A stretch of DNA of 64,000 bases from Lotus japonicus (GCF_012489685.1 NC_080042.1:30385158-30449157), one strand, 5' to 3'; counted from the stretch's first letter, positions 1 through 11,332 are shown. The notes: generated from the letters alone by a model not told the origin. Numbers and translations are program-made.

Positions 1-164
1 GGGTGTGCTTGTATTGTATATTAATCGCTGTTAATCGCGATTGGGATGAGACCTGATTTCGACAGGTCTTTTTATTTAAACAAAAGAAAAAAAAAATACC
101 TGCTTTTCCGCTTTATTTTATTCTTGAGTTACTAAAGTGACGCCACCGAAATCGGGGTGTTACA
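1..164 (+). repeat. 5' LTR of element A (3' end only)
   Basis: The segment ends in TGTTACA directly before the spacer and primer binding site. By eye it is identical to the last 164 nt of the 3' LTR (7903-8066). The rest of this LTR lies outside the window. Confidence 0.9.
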
Positions 165-167
165 TTG

Positions 168-179
168 TGGTATCAGAGC
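168..179 (+). other. Primer binding site (initiator tRNA-Met) of element A
   Basis: TGGTATCAGAGC, three bases after the LTR end, is the usual plant complement to the 3' end of initiator tRNA-Met. It marks the minus-strand DNA start of element A. Confidence 0.9.
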
Positions 180-376
180 TTAGTCGAGTCTTTTGGGAGC
201 CGTGGGAAATAGGTCTTCTGTGCTAGGTTGTGTGACTCTGCAAAGAGTAAAAATTGATTGTCTGCCAAGCGATTTTTCGCTTAGAATTGATTGAAGTTAG
301 TACTTAATCATATTGTATAGTTATGCTAGATGCTATCTTATGGTTAGTACTAACTGTTTGTTTAACTAAACAGAAC

Positions 377-1573
377 ATGGAGAACATGAACCAACTCGCT
401 GGGGCAATGACTGCTATGGCCCAGGCAATGACAAATCAAACTGCGGAGAACGCTCAGTTGCGTGCTGACAAAGCTGAACGTGAGCGACATAAGCGTGAGA
501 GGGAGGTAGCCCTGGACCAGAATAGGGGATTGAATGATTTTAGAAGGCAGGATCCACCCAAGTTCACAGGTGGGACTGACCCGGACAATGCGGATCTATG
601 GATCCAAGAGATTGAGAAGATTTTCGAAGTACTACAGACTAGTGAAGGGGCCAAGGTGGGCCTGGCAACTTATCTGCTGCGGGGCGATGCTGAGTACTGG
701 TGGAGGGGTACCAGAGGAATGATGGAAGCAAATAATGTGGAAGTGAACTGGGCTTCATTTCGTGCTGCTTTTCTGGAGAAGTATTTTCCAGATAGTGCTC
801 GTGACGAGCGTGAGGCACAGTTTCTGACTCTTCGTCAGGGTAGCATGTCCATTCCGGAATATGCTGCTAAGCTGGAATCGTTGGCCAAACACTTTCGATT
901 CTTCCGCAATGGGGTTGATGAACCCTACATGTGCAAACGCTTTGTGAATGGGCTGAGGCCTGACATTGAGGACTCAGTGAAACCGTTGGGAATCATGCGC
1001 TTCCAGTCCTTGGTTGAGAAAGCCACAGAAGTGGAGTTAATGAAGAACAAGAGGTTGAATCGTGCTGGAACTGGAGGACCAGTAAGGTCAGGTCCTCAGA
1101 ACTATAAAGGAAGAGGTAAATTCCAACAGAAGAAGCCGTATCAACGCCCTTTGAGGGAAGGTTTTACCTCGGGGCAGTATAAGCCCATAAATGCTACCGG
1201 AGGAACAGGAAACAAGACTTCGGGCCAAGGAGTAACGTGTTACAGGTGCAAGAAGGTGGGGCACTACTCTAACAAGTGTCCAGACGGGGGACCTCTATGT
1301 TTCAATTGCAACCGTCCGGGGCATCAAGCCAAGGATTGCAATGTAACCAGGGTTGAGCCATCTGTGCCTACGGTGAGAGGAAGACATCCTGCTGCACGGG
1401 GAGGAGTCTATGTCTCGTGCGGCGAGGGAGCTGGTAGACTAGTCAGAGGAGAGCACACGAACGATGGTAACCTTCTAACTATTCCTTCTCATTCTAGGAT
1501 AACATGCTTTATTACTCTCGTAGAACGTGCAACACACCTAACTTGCCTTTACTGTCAAGCTTTGACTTTATAG
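377..1573 (+). CDS. gag: gag protein of element A, reading into broken protease
   Basis: Encodes the capsid-nucleocapsid protein of a Ty3/gypsy element, which packages element RNA in cytoplasmic particles. A Retrotrans_gag-like core ([37 protein letters not shown]) is followed by a basic Gly/Arg/Gln-rich linker and two CX2CX4HX4C knuckles at 1238-1279 and 1298-1339. An ATG at 323 is in frame, but the ATG at 377 matches the start used by element B at 55562, so 377 is preferred. Beyond about 1450 the frame loses resemblance to the protease, and the DSGA-type active site is not recoverable. The stop at 1573 therefore truncates what should be a longer gag-pol polyprotein. The gag part itself has no visible break. 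Confidence 0.8.
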   Translation: MENMNQLAGAMTAMAQAMTNQTAENAQLRADKAERERHKREREVALDQNRGLNDFRRQDPPKFTGGTDPDNADLWIQEIEKIFEVLQTSEGAKVGLATYLLRGDAEYWWRGTRGMMEANNVEVNWASFRAAFLEKYFPDSARDEREAQFLTLRQGSMSIPEYAAKLESLAKHFRFFRNGVDEPYMCKRFVNGLRPDIEDSVKPLGIMRFQSLVEKATEVELMKNKRLNRAGTGGPVRSGPQNYKGRGKFQQKKPYQRPLREGFTSGQYKPINATGGTGNKTSGQGVTCYRCKKVGHYSNKCPDGGPLCFNCNRPGHQAKDCNVTRVEPSVPTVRGRHPAARGGVYVSCGEGAGRLVRGEHTNDGNLLTIPSHSRITCFITLVERATHLTCLYCQALTL

Positions 1574-2915
1574 TTATTACGCCTAATAATACTTTATTTG
1601 ACCGTTGCTCGTGTTTAAACTATAGAAGTTACACGAGGTTTAGAATAACACGTTAAGCCTAGAAAGTAGTCTTGCACCGATGCGTTTAACAAAGGAGCTA
1701 GAAGTTGAAGAATGAATCTCCGAGAGATTCCGTATGGATAGTATACGTATGGTGTCGAGAGTGTGTAGTTCCGTAGCGGCATCATTGAGGATTTAATATC
1801 AGGGTAATTGTGACTACTGGATGATAGGAACTCATTGACTGTTCCAGTGGGTTTTTCTAAATCTTCACCTTCGATGTATTAGGCCTGATCAACTTAATAT
1901 TGAGGGGGTGATATTCGGAATCAGAACTGGCAATGGACTTTGATAGATGGATTGGTAAGGTTGATTTGATTGGATCGAGGATTAGTTGACTTGGGAGGTA
2001 AAGTTCGTGTGAAGTATTTGTTTGCTTGCGAAGGAGTTATAGTTTTAAGAAAAGGATATTCATTTAAGAAGTATTGAAGAATTAAAGGACATTTGAGGTC
2101 CAAACTTGGTGAAAGTTTAGGTTTAAGTCTATAATTCTTGCCTTAAGTGTTTAGGACTCAAAGTTTGTCAGGTCTTGAAACGAGAGACTAAGTATCGGAT
2201 TGATTGGAGGACGATCTAGTTACAGAAATAAAGAGTTAGTATTAAGATGAATACTTGAGGTTGTTATATGTGGACAAATTTCTTAGAGTCTAAGAGTGAA
2301 TGGGACTTTGTTATGAAGTCCGATGTTGCATGCTGGGGTTAGCAAGTGATTTTCACTAAGTTGAATGAGGGTCTTAGGGTTAAGATTGACCTTGGGAGGT
2401 GAAAATCATGTACGAATAAGATATTTAGTGGTGTTAGCATTAACGATTGTAGTTAAACCTCAGAATGTTGAGGGATCGGATGATAAAATGACTAGTTAAG
2501 TTTCCCGAGGTACAGTTATGATTTGATCTTCTAGGGAATAAGTTCGGATTTGGGGGAAGTGTTAAGGATTTTAGGTAATTGTAAAGTGGGTTGTGAATAA
2601 GTGAAGGTTGGTTTTATGGTTCGGGTAAGGGAAGTCTCGAAAAAGGGGAGATGACAATGATGGATTGTAAGATATTGATATGATGATTAGCTTATAAGTT
2701 GTTGATGAACGGATGTTAAAAGGGATTGGGTCTAGCGATGCACAAGGTATCAAGACTTGAGTCGAGTTTTAATTTGAATGATGACTAAGTAGAAGATTGA
2801 TTTCATGGTGCGAATGAGGATAGTTACGAAGTTGGAATCGACGTTAATGGACTAGTAGATTCCAAGGGAATAGTTCGTCTATGAGTTATAGAGCGATCGA
2901 GTTAAGTTTTGAATC
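1450..2915 (+). pseudogene. Decayed protease-RT-RNase H region of element A
   Basis: This stretch occupies the place of protease, reverse transcriptase and RNase H but has no long open frame. From about 1463 to 1640 it can still be aligned by eye, base by base, with the protease of element B: GGTAACCTTCT against GGTAATCTTCT, and TTTGACTTTATAGTTATTACGCCT-like against the matching B segment. The divergence is heavy and the active-site DSG is lost. Further right I see no RT motif. Homology to B returns at about 2900, just before the integrase zinc-binding region. The length is about 1.4 kb where B has about 2.1 kb, so both mutation and deletion seem involved. Confidence 0.6.
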
Positions 2916-4180
2916 ATGAGTGGAGGTCACAAAAGCAAGTTGAGCATTCACCCTGGAAGGAAAAAGATGTATCAGGACTTGAAGGTGAATTTTTGGTGGC
3001 CAGGGATGAAGAGACAAGTGGCAGGATATGTAGCTGCATGTTTAATCTGTCAGAAGGCGAAGGTGGAACATCAGAAATCTTCAGGTATGCTACAGAGCTT
3101 GGATGTACCTCAATGGAAATGGGATAGCATATCGATGGATTTTGTCGTGGCGTTGCCAAGAACTCAAAAAGGATATGATTCGATTTGGGTAGTCGTGGAT
3201 CGATTGACTAAGTCGGCTCATTTCATACCTGTGAGGACCACGTACAACGTGGAGAAGCTATCAGAGATATATATAGCTGAGATTGTGCGACTTCATGGAG
3301 TGCCAATAAGTATCGTTTCCGATAGAGACCCGAAGTTTACTTCACATTTGTGGGGAGCTATTCATAATGCTTTGGGAACGAGGCTGAGATTAAGTTCTGC
3401 TTATCATCCACAGACTGATGGGCAAACTGAGAGAGAACTATCCAATCATTGGAGGATTTGCTACGAGCTTGCGTGTTAGGCAACAAGGGCAGTTGGGATA
3501 CCCTAATGCCACTGATTGAGTTCACATACAACAACAGTTTTCATACGACTATAGGCATGGCACCGTATGAGGCATTGTATGGCCGCAAGTGTAGAACACC
3601 TTTATGTTGGTATCAAGATGGAGAGAATTTGTTAGTAGGACCGGAACTTCTGCAACAGACAACTGAGAAGATTAAACAGATCAGGGAAAAGATGAAGGCT
3701 TCTCAGAGTAGACAGAAGAGCTATGCAGATCAAAGGCGCAGAACCCTGGAATTCGAAGAAGGAGATCATGTGTTTCTGCGAGTTACCCAGACTACAGGAG
3801 TTGGTCGAGCAATCAAGTCAAGAAAGCTGACGCCAAAGTTCATTGGACCTTATCAGATTACTCGTCGTGTAGGACCGGTAGCTTATCAGATCGCATTACC
3901 GCCTTTTCTATCAAACGTTCACGATGTATTCCATGTGTCACAACTGCGGAAGTATATTGCTGATCCGACGCACGTCATCGAGCTGGATGACATTGAGTTG
4001 AAGGATAACTTGTCTTTCGAGACACCGCCAATCAGCATTGGTGACACAAGGGTAAAGCAGTTGAGGGGTAAAGAGATCGAGTTAGTGAAGGTTATTTGGA
4101 ACAAGGACACCGGCGATGCAACGTGGGAGCTGAAGGAAAAGATCAAGGAACAGTATCCAGAACTTTTTACTGACCCTTAA
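2916..4180 (+). pseudogene. Integrase with GPY/F module and chromodomain, frameshifted
   Basis: Integrase inserts element DNA into the nuclear genome. In order: an HHCC zinc-binding region (HKSKLSIHP to CLICQKAK), the catalytic core with Asp in SMDFVV and Asp in VSDRDPKF, then the Glu in TDGQTE. The frame breaks at about 3430-3437, where an extra GA in a GA run (relative to element B) adds two bases. The reading continues in another frame from about 3449 through FTYNNSFH, the GPY/F module ([11 protein letters not shown]) and a C-terminal chromodomain (KEIELVKVIWN, ATWELKEKI). The stop at 4180 is next to the polypurine tract. As it stands, no full-length integrase could be made. Confidence 0.85.
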
Positions 4181-4196
4181 GTTTCGAGGTCGAAAC

Positions 4197-4218
4197 TTTC
4201 TTTTTGGAGGGTAGTAAT
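4197..4218 (+). other. Polypurine tract of element A
   Basis: TTTTTGGAGGGTAGTAA lies directly before the 3' LTR start TGTAAGGCCC. The same tract precedes the LTRs of elements B and C on the - strand. It is the plus-strand primer site. Confidence 0.75.
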
Positions 4219-4890
4219 GTAAGGCCCAAGTTTTAACGCTTTGGATAAGTGAATAAAATAAAAAAGTTATTTGATTTAGATAAATTTGGGAAGGAAAGAG
4301 GTTCAGGAAAAGTCCAAGAATGTATCGAAAAACCGAAAGAGTTATAGCACGACTAACATACGCTTAATCCTAGGTCAAAGGTATTAGTGAATAGTTAATT
4401 TACGTTTTAGGACACGATGGAAACTAATTCCAAAAATCCTCAGAGAAATGTTAGAACTTCTCTTTTCCGTCCTTAAACAACCATTTCGATGCGAAATCCT
4501 GGAAAGTACGAACGTCAAATTCCAATTCTCGGAAGTTTGCCGAAACGGAATCCCTGATAGTTCGAGAAAACCTAAGATCGACAGACGATGAAGACTTTTT
4601 CTATTCGGAGCTGCAAAAGAAGATTCCACCCGCGTTCTCCTATTTCTCTCGTCAATTCTGATCTTTCTTCAGAAGGAAGTTTTCTCATCCGACGATCACT
4701 GCAAAAAATAGTTTTTCGGGATAAACCGACTTACACCGACTTATGCCGATCTTGGATCTTCTGGTTTAATTCCAAGAATCCTATTTTGAGTTCTGGAATT
4801 CTGTCGCCAGAACCTATCTTAGAATTTACAGAGGAATGCACAGGAAAAATCGGAATCGCGAAATAATCATTTTCCCGCGTTTTCCATTTC

Positions 4891-4900
4891 CTATATATAC
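4891..4900 (+). promoter_or_regulatory. Putative TATA box of element A LTR
   Basis: CTATATATAC lies about 670 nt into the LTR, after TTTCCCGCG. The equivalent place in the B/C LTRs has CTTTATATATAG in the same sense and the same nearby TTTCCCGCG, which supports a conserved LTR promoter. Confidence 0.55.
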
Positions 4901-6482
4901 TTTGAAAAATAGAAAAAACAAAAAAAAACCATCACCTGCACCCATTTTGGCCGTGGCTTTCAAGGAGGAAGGAGGAGAAGAAGAGTTTTTCCGTTTCTTG
5001 CCCGTTTGCTTCACCGATCGTCACTAATCGAAGACCTCGAGGTAGGTAATCTATACTCTCCTTCGAATCGTCGTTTCTGTCCATTTCTCCTGCGACTTTC
5101 TGAGTTCAAAATTTTGAGGTTTTTGAAAAACTGTTCAAATCAGTTGATTTCAGCGTCTAAACTTCTTCCCTGCATGCTCCTGAGCGTGTTCTGCGGATTA
5201 GATTTTGTCAAATGTCGACGAAATGCCGCCGGAATCAATTTCTACCCTAAATACCCATTTTTCGGCAAAGTCGCAACCTTTACGCTCTAATCTATCGACT
5301 TGGCTTAGTGCTAGTAGGATTTGTCGTCATAAACGTCGTTGTGGACGTCCCCATCCAATTTGTTTTTCAAAAATTCAGTTTTGAAATTCTGAGCTAAAAA
5401 TATTGACCAAAATACCCCTGCGACAGTTTTAACCCGATAATTTTTCTGAGAGTTTCCCTGGCCTAGATATCGCCTAAGAATACCTAGGAATTGATTTAGA
5501 TCGAAGAAAAAGTTCGAAAACCCTATTTTCCATAGTGGCCGAAACCTATTTGCTTGGGTACCGTGTCCAAAAATAATTTTTGGGTCTCTATGACCTGAGC
5601 CATTGCGTAGCTCTTTCAATTGTCGAAATTTTGGCGCCGGTTTCGTGTCATTCCGAGTTCTGTAGCTCGAGTTATGCACGTTTTAGCGAATAAAGTGTTT
5701 TTGCACAAAACTTGAATCGAGTCAAAACTCATCCATTCGGGGAAAGCCCTTTCATTCGTGCCTAAGTGTTGTACTCTGAAGTTTCTTGAGCTTTGTCTAA
5801 CTCTAGTTAGTATTGTTTCGATTATGTCGACTTAATTTGATTGATTTCTGCTTTGTTTGCTCTAAGGTTCGTTTGTGGAAACCTTGGGCTTGACTGAACA
5901 AGCTTGTGAGCGAGACCTGCACCGCGAGACTAGAACAACTCGAGGTTAGGGCAACTTACTTACTAGCTATCTCCTTGTAGGCGTCGATCAATTCGACTGG
6001 GTTATTGTGTTGATATTGAATATTGCTTGGATATTGTTTATCGCTTTATGGAAAAATGTTTTCTGAGAGGCTTCGGCCGTTTGCTGGTTAATCTAGGATG
6101 TGTTGGAATATGCTGTTTATGCTTATTGATTGCGCTGGTTTAGTTATGCTATTCCACTTATATCTGTGATACTGATGAGTGAGGATAACGGGCAAGTCAT
6201 GCCGAATTTTATGAGATTTTTGAGAGAGTTCGAAAGGACGAACGGAGTTCGGACCTTGTTATGTTTTAATGGATCGAGACCTTCTCAAGGAATTGTTTGG
6301 GATTATGGGATCCCTGAAACTTATAGGAAGTATTATAAGATTAAAAGAAACCTATTTTCTCAAGGAAAACTCATAAGACATTAATCAATCTCTAAAACCA
6401 TTGAATAATGGTAACAACCTTAGATAAGAGCTTGGAGCTTGAATATTAGTTTGAAAGATGAGAAGGGTCGCCGAGTCCAAGT

Positions 6483-6638
6483 TTAGAAGAAACTTACAAG
6501 TTTCCGAGTATGTTGATACTCTTTTGCTCGATGAGCAGTTTATTGTTTGACTATCTAAAGTTTAGCCGGAAATTATAAGTTTCCAAGTACTTCGGTACTC
6601 TTCGCTCGATGAGCAGTTTATTGTTTGGCTATCTAAAG
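6483..6638 (+). repeat. 78-bp tandem duplication in element A LTR
   Basis: Two adjacent copies with a period of 78 bp, anchored by GCTCGATGAGCAGTTTATTG at 6526 and 6604 and by CTATCTAAAGTTTAGCCGG in both. Confidence 0.8.
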
Positions 6639-6727
6639 TTTAGCCGGGAACTATGAGTTCCAAGTTCATTCTTTCTTCTTTTGATTAATTCATTTTGTCG
6701 CATAATCGACATTATCTTCGGCTTAAC

Positions 6728-7140
6728 GGGCGCGAATCCTTATGTTCACCCCGACGGGTTGGACCGATTCGGCAATAATCGTTTGACACGCGTGAATCCT
6801 TATATTCAATCCGAGGGATTGGATCGATTCGGCGGTAGTCACTCGGGCACGCGTGAATCCTTATATTCAATCCGATGGATTGGATCGATTCAGCCATCGC
6901 CATATAAACTCGCGTGAGTCCGTGAGTTCAATCCGAGGGATTGGACCGATTCAGCGATAATATTTCGACACGCGCGGATCCTTATATTCAATCCGAGGGA
7001 TTGGATCGATTCGGCGATAGTCATTAGACGCGCGCAACGTCCGTATGTTCGACTCTAATGAGAGAACCGACTTGGCGTTGTCATTTACTGCGTGTGCGAG
7101 TCCTTGTGTTCGACCCAATGGGTTGGATCGACTTGACATG
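6728..7140 (+). repeat. 60-bp minisatellite in element A LTR, about 7 units
   Basis: Units of about 60 bp recur at about 6730, 6790, 6851, 6911, 6971, 7031 and 7093. Each carries a CGCG(T/C)GAATCC-like start and a GGATTGGATCGATTCGGC-like core. The outer units are more diverged than the middle ones. Confidence 0.85.
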
Positions 7141-8066
7141 CCTATTTTTGGGATCAACGTTTGAATTGACATTGCATGCATACATGCGCCCAATATGGAA
7201 TTGTTGAGATAATGCTTATTGTATTGTTGAGATATTATTCATTGAATTGTTATTAGAGCCTTGATAACATGCTAAGTATATACCTTAGGGTAGGCAATAC
7301 AGAACATATAAATATATATATATACAACATATATATATACATACCCCCTTATTCTTCACATGCTGTTTGTATTATCTACTATATTCCGTGAGTTGACCCT
7401 AGCGCCGTGGCTTTGTTTGTATGTTTGTGTTTGGGCGGTCGGCCTGCTGCCAGACGTTCAACAGATGATTCAAGAAGGTTCGTCGTTCGGGGAGGACCCG
7501 GAGCGAAATGACTACTACTGAGCCTTCGACGTGGACCCGGACTTCATGGAAGATCAGATGAGGGTCGAAGATAGTGGTGTAGGATATGGGTGGTTAGAGT
7601 TACTGATTTTGGTTGTCATGGTCATAGCTCTGATTCATCAGTTGTATTTTGGGGCAGGGTAGGTTTCCGACTATTAGCTTTTTGTGTGATTCTCTTCCAT
7701 GAGGATCACAGGGAGTTTGTCGGGCGTAGGAAGTCTTTTGGAAGCCGTTTTGGGCTGACTTACTTTTCGGAGGACTGTATTTATAAAACTTATGACTCAA
7801 TTTATGAGTCGCACTTGTTTGCCGTTGGGCAATACTTTTAGTTACTTGATGTTACTTTCCGTCACTTGAGGACACTCGTGACGATGTTTTTAGTTACAGC
7901 AAGGGTGTGCTTGTATTGTATATTAATCGCTGTTAATCGCGATTGGGATGAGACCTGATTTCGACAGGTCTTTTTATTTAAACAAAAGAAAAAAAAAATA
8001 CCTGCTTTTCCGCTTTATTTTATTCTTGAGTTACTAAAGTGACGCCACCGAAATCGGGGTGTTACA

Positions 8067-9328
8067 GAGTAACTCGTAGAAACACATGGTCACCTTCCTC
8101 AAACTCTAGGGTTCTGCGTCTCTGATTAGCATAACTCTTCTGTCTGCTCTGTGAAGCTCTCATCTGTTCTCTGATCTGCTTAACCTTCTCAGTCGTCTGT
8201 TGCAGCATTTCTAGCCCAATCAACAAACTCTCCCCATCTTGATACCAACACAACGGTGTCCTACACTTTCGACCATACAAAGCTTCATACGGTGCCATTC
8301 CAATGCTCGCATGAAAACTATTGTTGTATGTAAACTCGATCAATGGCAGAAGATCATCCCAGCTTCCTCTGTTATCTAACACACAAGCCCGTAGTAGATC
8401 CTCAAGCGACTGAATAGTTCTCTCTGTTTGCCCATCAGTTTGTGGATGATACGCCGAACTCAATCTCAGCTTGGTTCCTAACGCATCATGAAGAGCTCCC
8501 CAAAAGTGCGAAGTAAACTTCGGATCCCGATCAGACACAATACTTGTCGGAACTCCATGTAGTCTCACAATCTCCGCCACATAAATTTCAGCCAACTTCT
8601 CTACATTGTAGGTAGTTCTCACAGGTAGAAAATGCGCTGACTTGGTCAAACGATCTACAATCACCCAAATCGAATCGTTTCTCTTCTGTGTTCTTGGCAA
8701 AGCCACCACAAAGTCCATGGATATACTATCCCATTTCCATTCTGGCACGTCTAAACTCCGTAGCATACCAGCAGGTCTTTGATGCTCTACCTTCGCCTTC
8801 TGACAAGTCAAACATGCAGCCACATACTCGGCCACTTGTTTCTTCATTCCTGGCCACCAGAAATTCAGTTTCAAATCTTGATACATCTTTGTCATTCCCG
8901 GATGGATGCTCCATTTGCTCTTGTGTCCTTCATCCATGATCAGTCTTCTCAATTCTGGATTGTTGGGTACACAAACTCTGTCCTTGCATCGTAGGATATC
9001 ATCAGTTCCTATCTTGAATTCCGGGTCTTTCCCTTGAATTACTAAGTTCCTCTTCTCCAGCAGAAAGTCATCTTGTAGTTGTTGTTCTCTAATCTCTTCC
9101 ATCAGTCCACTAGCAATTCTGATCATTCCGAATTTCAACTTTCCCTCAGACGGTGTCACACCTAAACTCATATCTCGAAATTGTTCCAGTAACTCCAGCT
9201 CTTTAACCATCATTGACGAGACATGCATCTTTCTACTCAAAGCATCAACAACTACATTTGCCTTCCCAGAGTGATATTGCAACGTGAACTCATAGTCTTT
9301 GATAAACTCCATCCATCTTCGTTGCCTC
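8067..9328 (-). pseudogene. Element D: Tekay-like pol fragment (end of RNase H and integrase)
   Basis: On the - strand the open frame reads from the RNase H end ([18 protein letters not shown]) through the integrase HHCC region, [22 protein letters not shown] and DGQTERT, to HVFLRVT, where it stops abruptly at the border of element A's LTR. There is no internal frameshift or stop. The GPY/F module, chromodomain, gag, protease and most of RT are missing. The right edge at 9328 is cut by the Sirevirus-type LTR, so peptide upstream of RQRRW in the open frame is LTR sequence and not pol. This fragment is the host of two nested insertions and hence older than both. Confidence 0.85.
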
Positions 9329-10538
9329 TGAAGGTATGAAAAACGGTAGAAAGGGGGGGGGGTTTGAATAACGTTTTCAAGATAAAGCTTCCACCTTAAA
9401 GATTTTGACAAATCTTTCGAGAACTTAAGTGCTAAAGATAAGAGATAGAAAAGCACACAAGGATTTTATCCTGGTTCACTTGATAAATCACTCAAGCTAC
9501 TCCAGTCCACCCGTTAAGGTGATTTCTTCCTTCTTAGAATGAAGGCAATCCACTAATCAGGTAAGAGTTACAATTGCACTTGAAACCTACAAGTGACTAA
9601 CAATTACACTGACTTAGCTCACACTAAGATTCACTCTCTTAGTCTTCTCTAGGATCCGATCAACCTTGATCTCCTAAAGGAACTAAACAAACTGTTTATC
9701 AAAGAATTGTTTACAAGAGATTTGCTTCTAAAAAGCTAATAGTAAACTCAATGAATTTCAGATGAAAGAAAGCTTAGAAGAATTTGAATTTGTCTTGCGC
9801 GTATGTGAATGCTTCTAGCCGCTTCTTTCAGTCTTCAGCTTCTTTATATACTCCAAGGATTAGGGTTGAGCGTTGCATGGGAAATGCTACCGTTGGAGGG
9901 CAGTTCTGGAAAATCCAGCTTCTGCTGTGTCTGAGACTGTTAGGTAGGTCGTCAGGAAGGTACAGTTGCTTTTGTACTTGGATAGCGACTTGACCTTTAA
10001 ACCTACGAGACTTCTGATCAGGAGAAAGCTTCATGTTGGAACTTGTGAAGCCGGTTGATCAGAGTCAGAGGGAAAGCTCAGATCCTCTGACCATTGTTTC
10101 TTCTGATTCTGAACTCAGAGGGAAGTACATGGTCTTCAGAGTATCTTGCTTCTGGACATCAGAATTTCACTAATCAGCTTCTGGATCTTCAGAGTCTTCT
10201 ACACCATCAGAATATCTGAGCCTTCAGTGTTTCTTTGTTATCAGACTTTCTGGATCTTCAGAACTTCTAGTGACTGAGTCCACATCAGAGTTTGTATAAC
10301 TTCAGAACTTCTGAAGCTTTTCCACTGTTCATACTGAACATGGTGAATGCGAAAGCGTTGCTTGGGTCACTCTTTATACACAGTGCTTCTGATTTGTGTG
10401 AGATTGAGTTGAGGTCAGAGCCTGTAAATAGCACACTCAGAAAAACACGTTAGAGTACCACAATTGTTCATATCAAAAGGTTAACTTGTAATCATCAAAA
10501 CATAGAGTTGTACTACTAGATCAAAACTTGATCTTACA
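9329..10538 (-). repeat. Sirevirus-type LTR (1210 bp)
   Basis: TG...CA borders on both strands. The left edge interrupts the pol fragment D at GTTGCC/TGAAGG and the right edge abuts the polypurine tract. The part at 10060-10330 is dense in TCAGA/TTCTG words, including repeated TCTGGATCTTCAGA. No gene is seen inside it. Confidence 0.75.
9842..9851 (-). promoter_or_regulatory. Putative TATA box of the Sirevirus-type LTR
   Basis: On the - strand GTATATAAAG lies about 690 nt into the 1210-bp LTR and reads in the direction of the element. Confidence 0.5.
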
Positions 10539-10566
10539 ATCTGCCCCTTTTTGATGATGACAAAAC
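10539..10566 (-). other. Polypurine tract of the Sirevirus-type element
   Basis: On the - strand GTTTTGTCATCATCAAAAAG followed by GGGCAGAT directly precedes the LTR start TGTAAGATC. Confidence 0.7.
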
Positions 10567-11279
10567 TAAGATTTTTGATGAACAATTCTTAAACATTAAA
10601 CTGAATTCACTCAGAGTTTAGAGATATAGAATAGAACTTATCCTGACGTGAATAGTTTATCTTGCTCATTCTGAATTCAAGTCACTGCTTGATTCTGAGC
10701 TTAGCTCCCCCTGAATCTAATACTTGATGAAAACATTAGTAAAGTCTAGATTCTGAGCTAAATGATATAAGAGTTCAGAGTGAAAAACTTATGACATAGA
10801 TGAAAATAGAGTAATCAGAGCGCATAAGTAATCAGAGTCACGGACAAGGTATCAGAGTCTTGGGTATCAGAGTCAAATTAAAATCACTTCAGAGGAAGTG
10901 AAATGTATTCCTTGTATTTGCCCAGTGACACATCTATGGTCATAAAGGTGGAACTCTTAAATTCTCCAAAAGAAAAATAAATCACACTAACACATCTTAC
11001 ACATCAAAAACTGGGTTTACTCCCCCTTTTTGTCATAAGCAAAAAGCTTGGGGTGTGAAAAACTTAGCTTGAAGTACAAGGTACTCCCCCTTAGAGAAGG
11101 TCTAAGTTTAAAGAAAATTAAAACGATGCATGAATCAGAGTTAGGCGAAATAAATAGAAGAGTTAATGCAAGAGAAGAACGTTTACCACCGACCAAGGGA
11201 GTAAAGAGGAGGGTCAGTTACCAAGAACTTAACCTCGAGAAACTGTAGGAGCATTAACTTTCAGAGAGAAAGTGAAGCC
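10567..11279. other. 3' internal untranslated part of the Sirevirus-type element; no gene seen
   Basis: AT-rich sequence with many scattered CAGAG/ATCAGAGT words (for example four within 10815-10880). No open frame with recognisable protein character was found on either strand. Confidence 0.6.
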
Positions 11280-11288
11280 TATATAAAG
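11280..11288 (+). promoter_or_regulatory. Putative TATA box ahead of the antisense ORF
   Basis: TATATAAAG lies 45 nt upstream of the ATG at 11333. It is on the strand opposite to the Sirevirus-type element and in the sense of the ORF. Confidence 0.5.
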
Positions 11289-11332
11289 CGTTGGAGAGTG
11301 GGGAAAGCTTCACAACATCATACCAGAGAAAA

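Larger units (their letters stand above)
1..8066 (+). mobile_element. Element A: Tekay-like Ty3/gypsy chromovirus, degenerate pol
   Basis: The element runs from the tail of a 5' LTR (1-164) through PBS, gag, a non-coding remnant of protease-RT-RNase H, integrase with chromodomain and a polypurine tract to a 3848-bp 3' LTR ending at 8066. The 164 nt of 5' LTR in the window look identical to 7903-8066, which suggests recent insertion. Long LTRs, a tRNA-Met primer site and a C-terminal chromodomain after a GPY/F module fit the Tekay/Del chromovirus lineage. The internal region is about 4.05 kb, against about 4.7 kb in element B of this window. The right flank is inverted pol sequence (element D), so A landed inside an older element. 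The left flank and its target duplication lie outside the window. Confidence 0.85.
4219..8066 (+). repeat. 3' LTR of element A (3848 bp)
   Basis: Starts TGTAAGGCCC after the polypurine tract and ends GGTGTTACA, with TG...CA borders. It holds a TATA box (4891), a 78-bp tandem duplication (6483-6638), a 60-bp minisatellite (6728-7140) and an AT-rich stretch near 7310-7345. No gene was recognised in it. Around 7440-7590 a short frame contains acidic peptide remnants. The terminal sequences match the LTRs of B/C in type (TGTAAGGCCC start, GGTGGCGTCACTTTAG near the end), but the bodies are clearly diverged, so this is a separate subfamily. Confidence 0.88.

Noticed and set aside
1921..2753. Two short antisense frames in the decayed centre of element A
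   Set aside because: Each is only 60 codons and unlike any pol domain; expected by chance in AT-rich sequence.
7310..7345. TATATATA stretch considered as a promoter
   Set aside because: Simple AT repeat late in the LTR; the TATA box at 4891 is better placed and conserved.
6130..7841. Several 60-84-codon frames in the LTR of element A
   Set aside because: They overlap the minisatellite and have no recognisable protein features or conservation in B/C LTRs.
9784..10034. Short frames on both strands inside the Sirevirus-type LTR
   Set aside because: They overlap each other around the TATA region, with no homology recognised.
10855..10870. TATCAGAGTC words resembling a tRNA-Met primer site
   Set aside because: They are part of a scatter of CAGAG words, lack the TGG start and have no LTR end beside them.
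11048..11248. 66-codon frame ahead of the antisense ORF
   Set aside because: It has no ATG at its start and no recognisable features; it overlaps the presumed promoter region.
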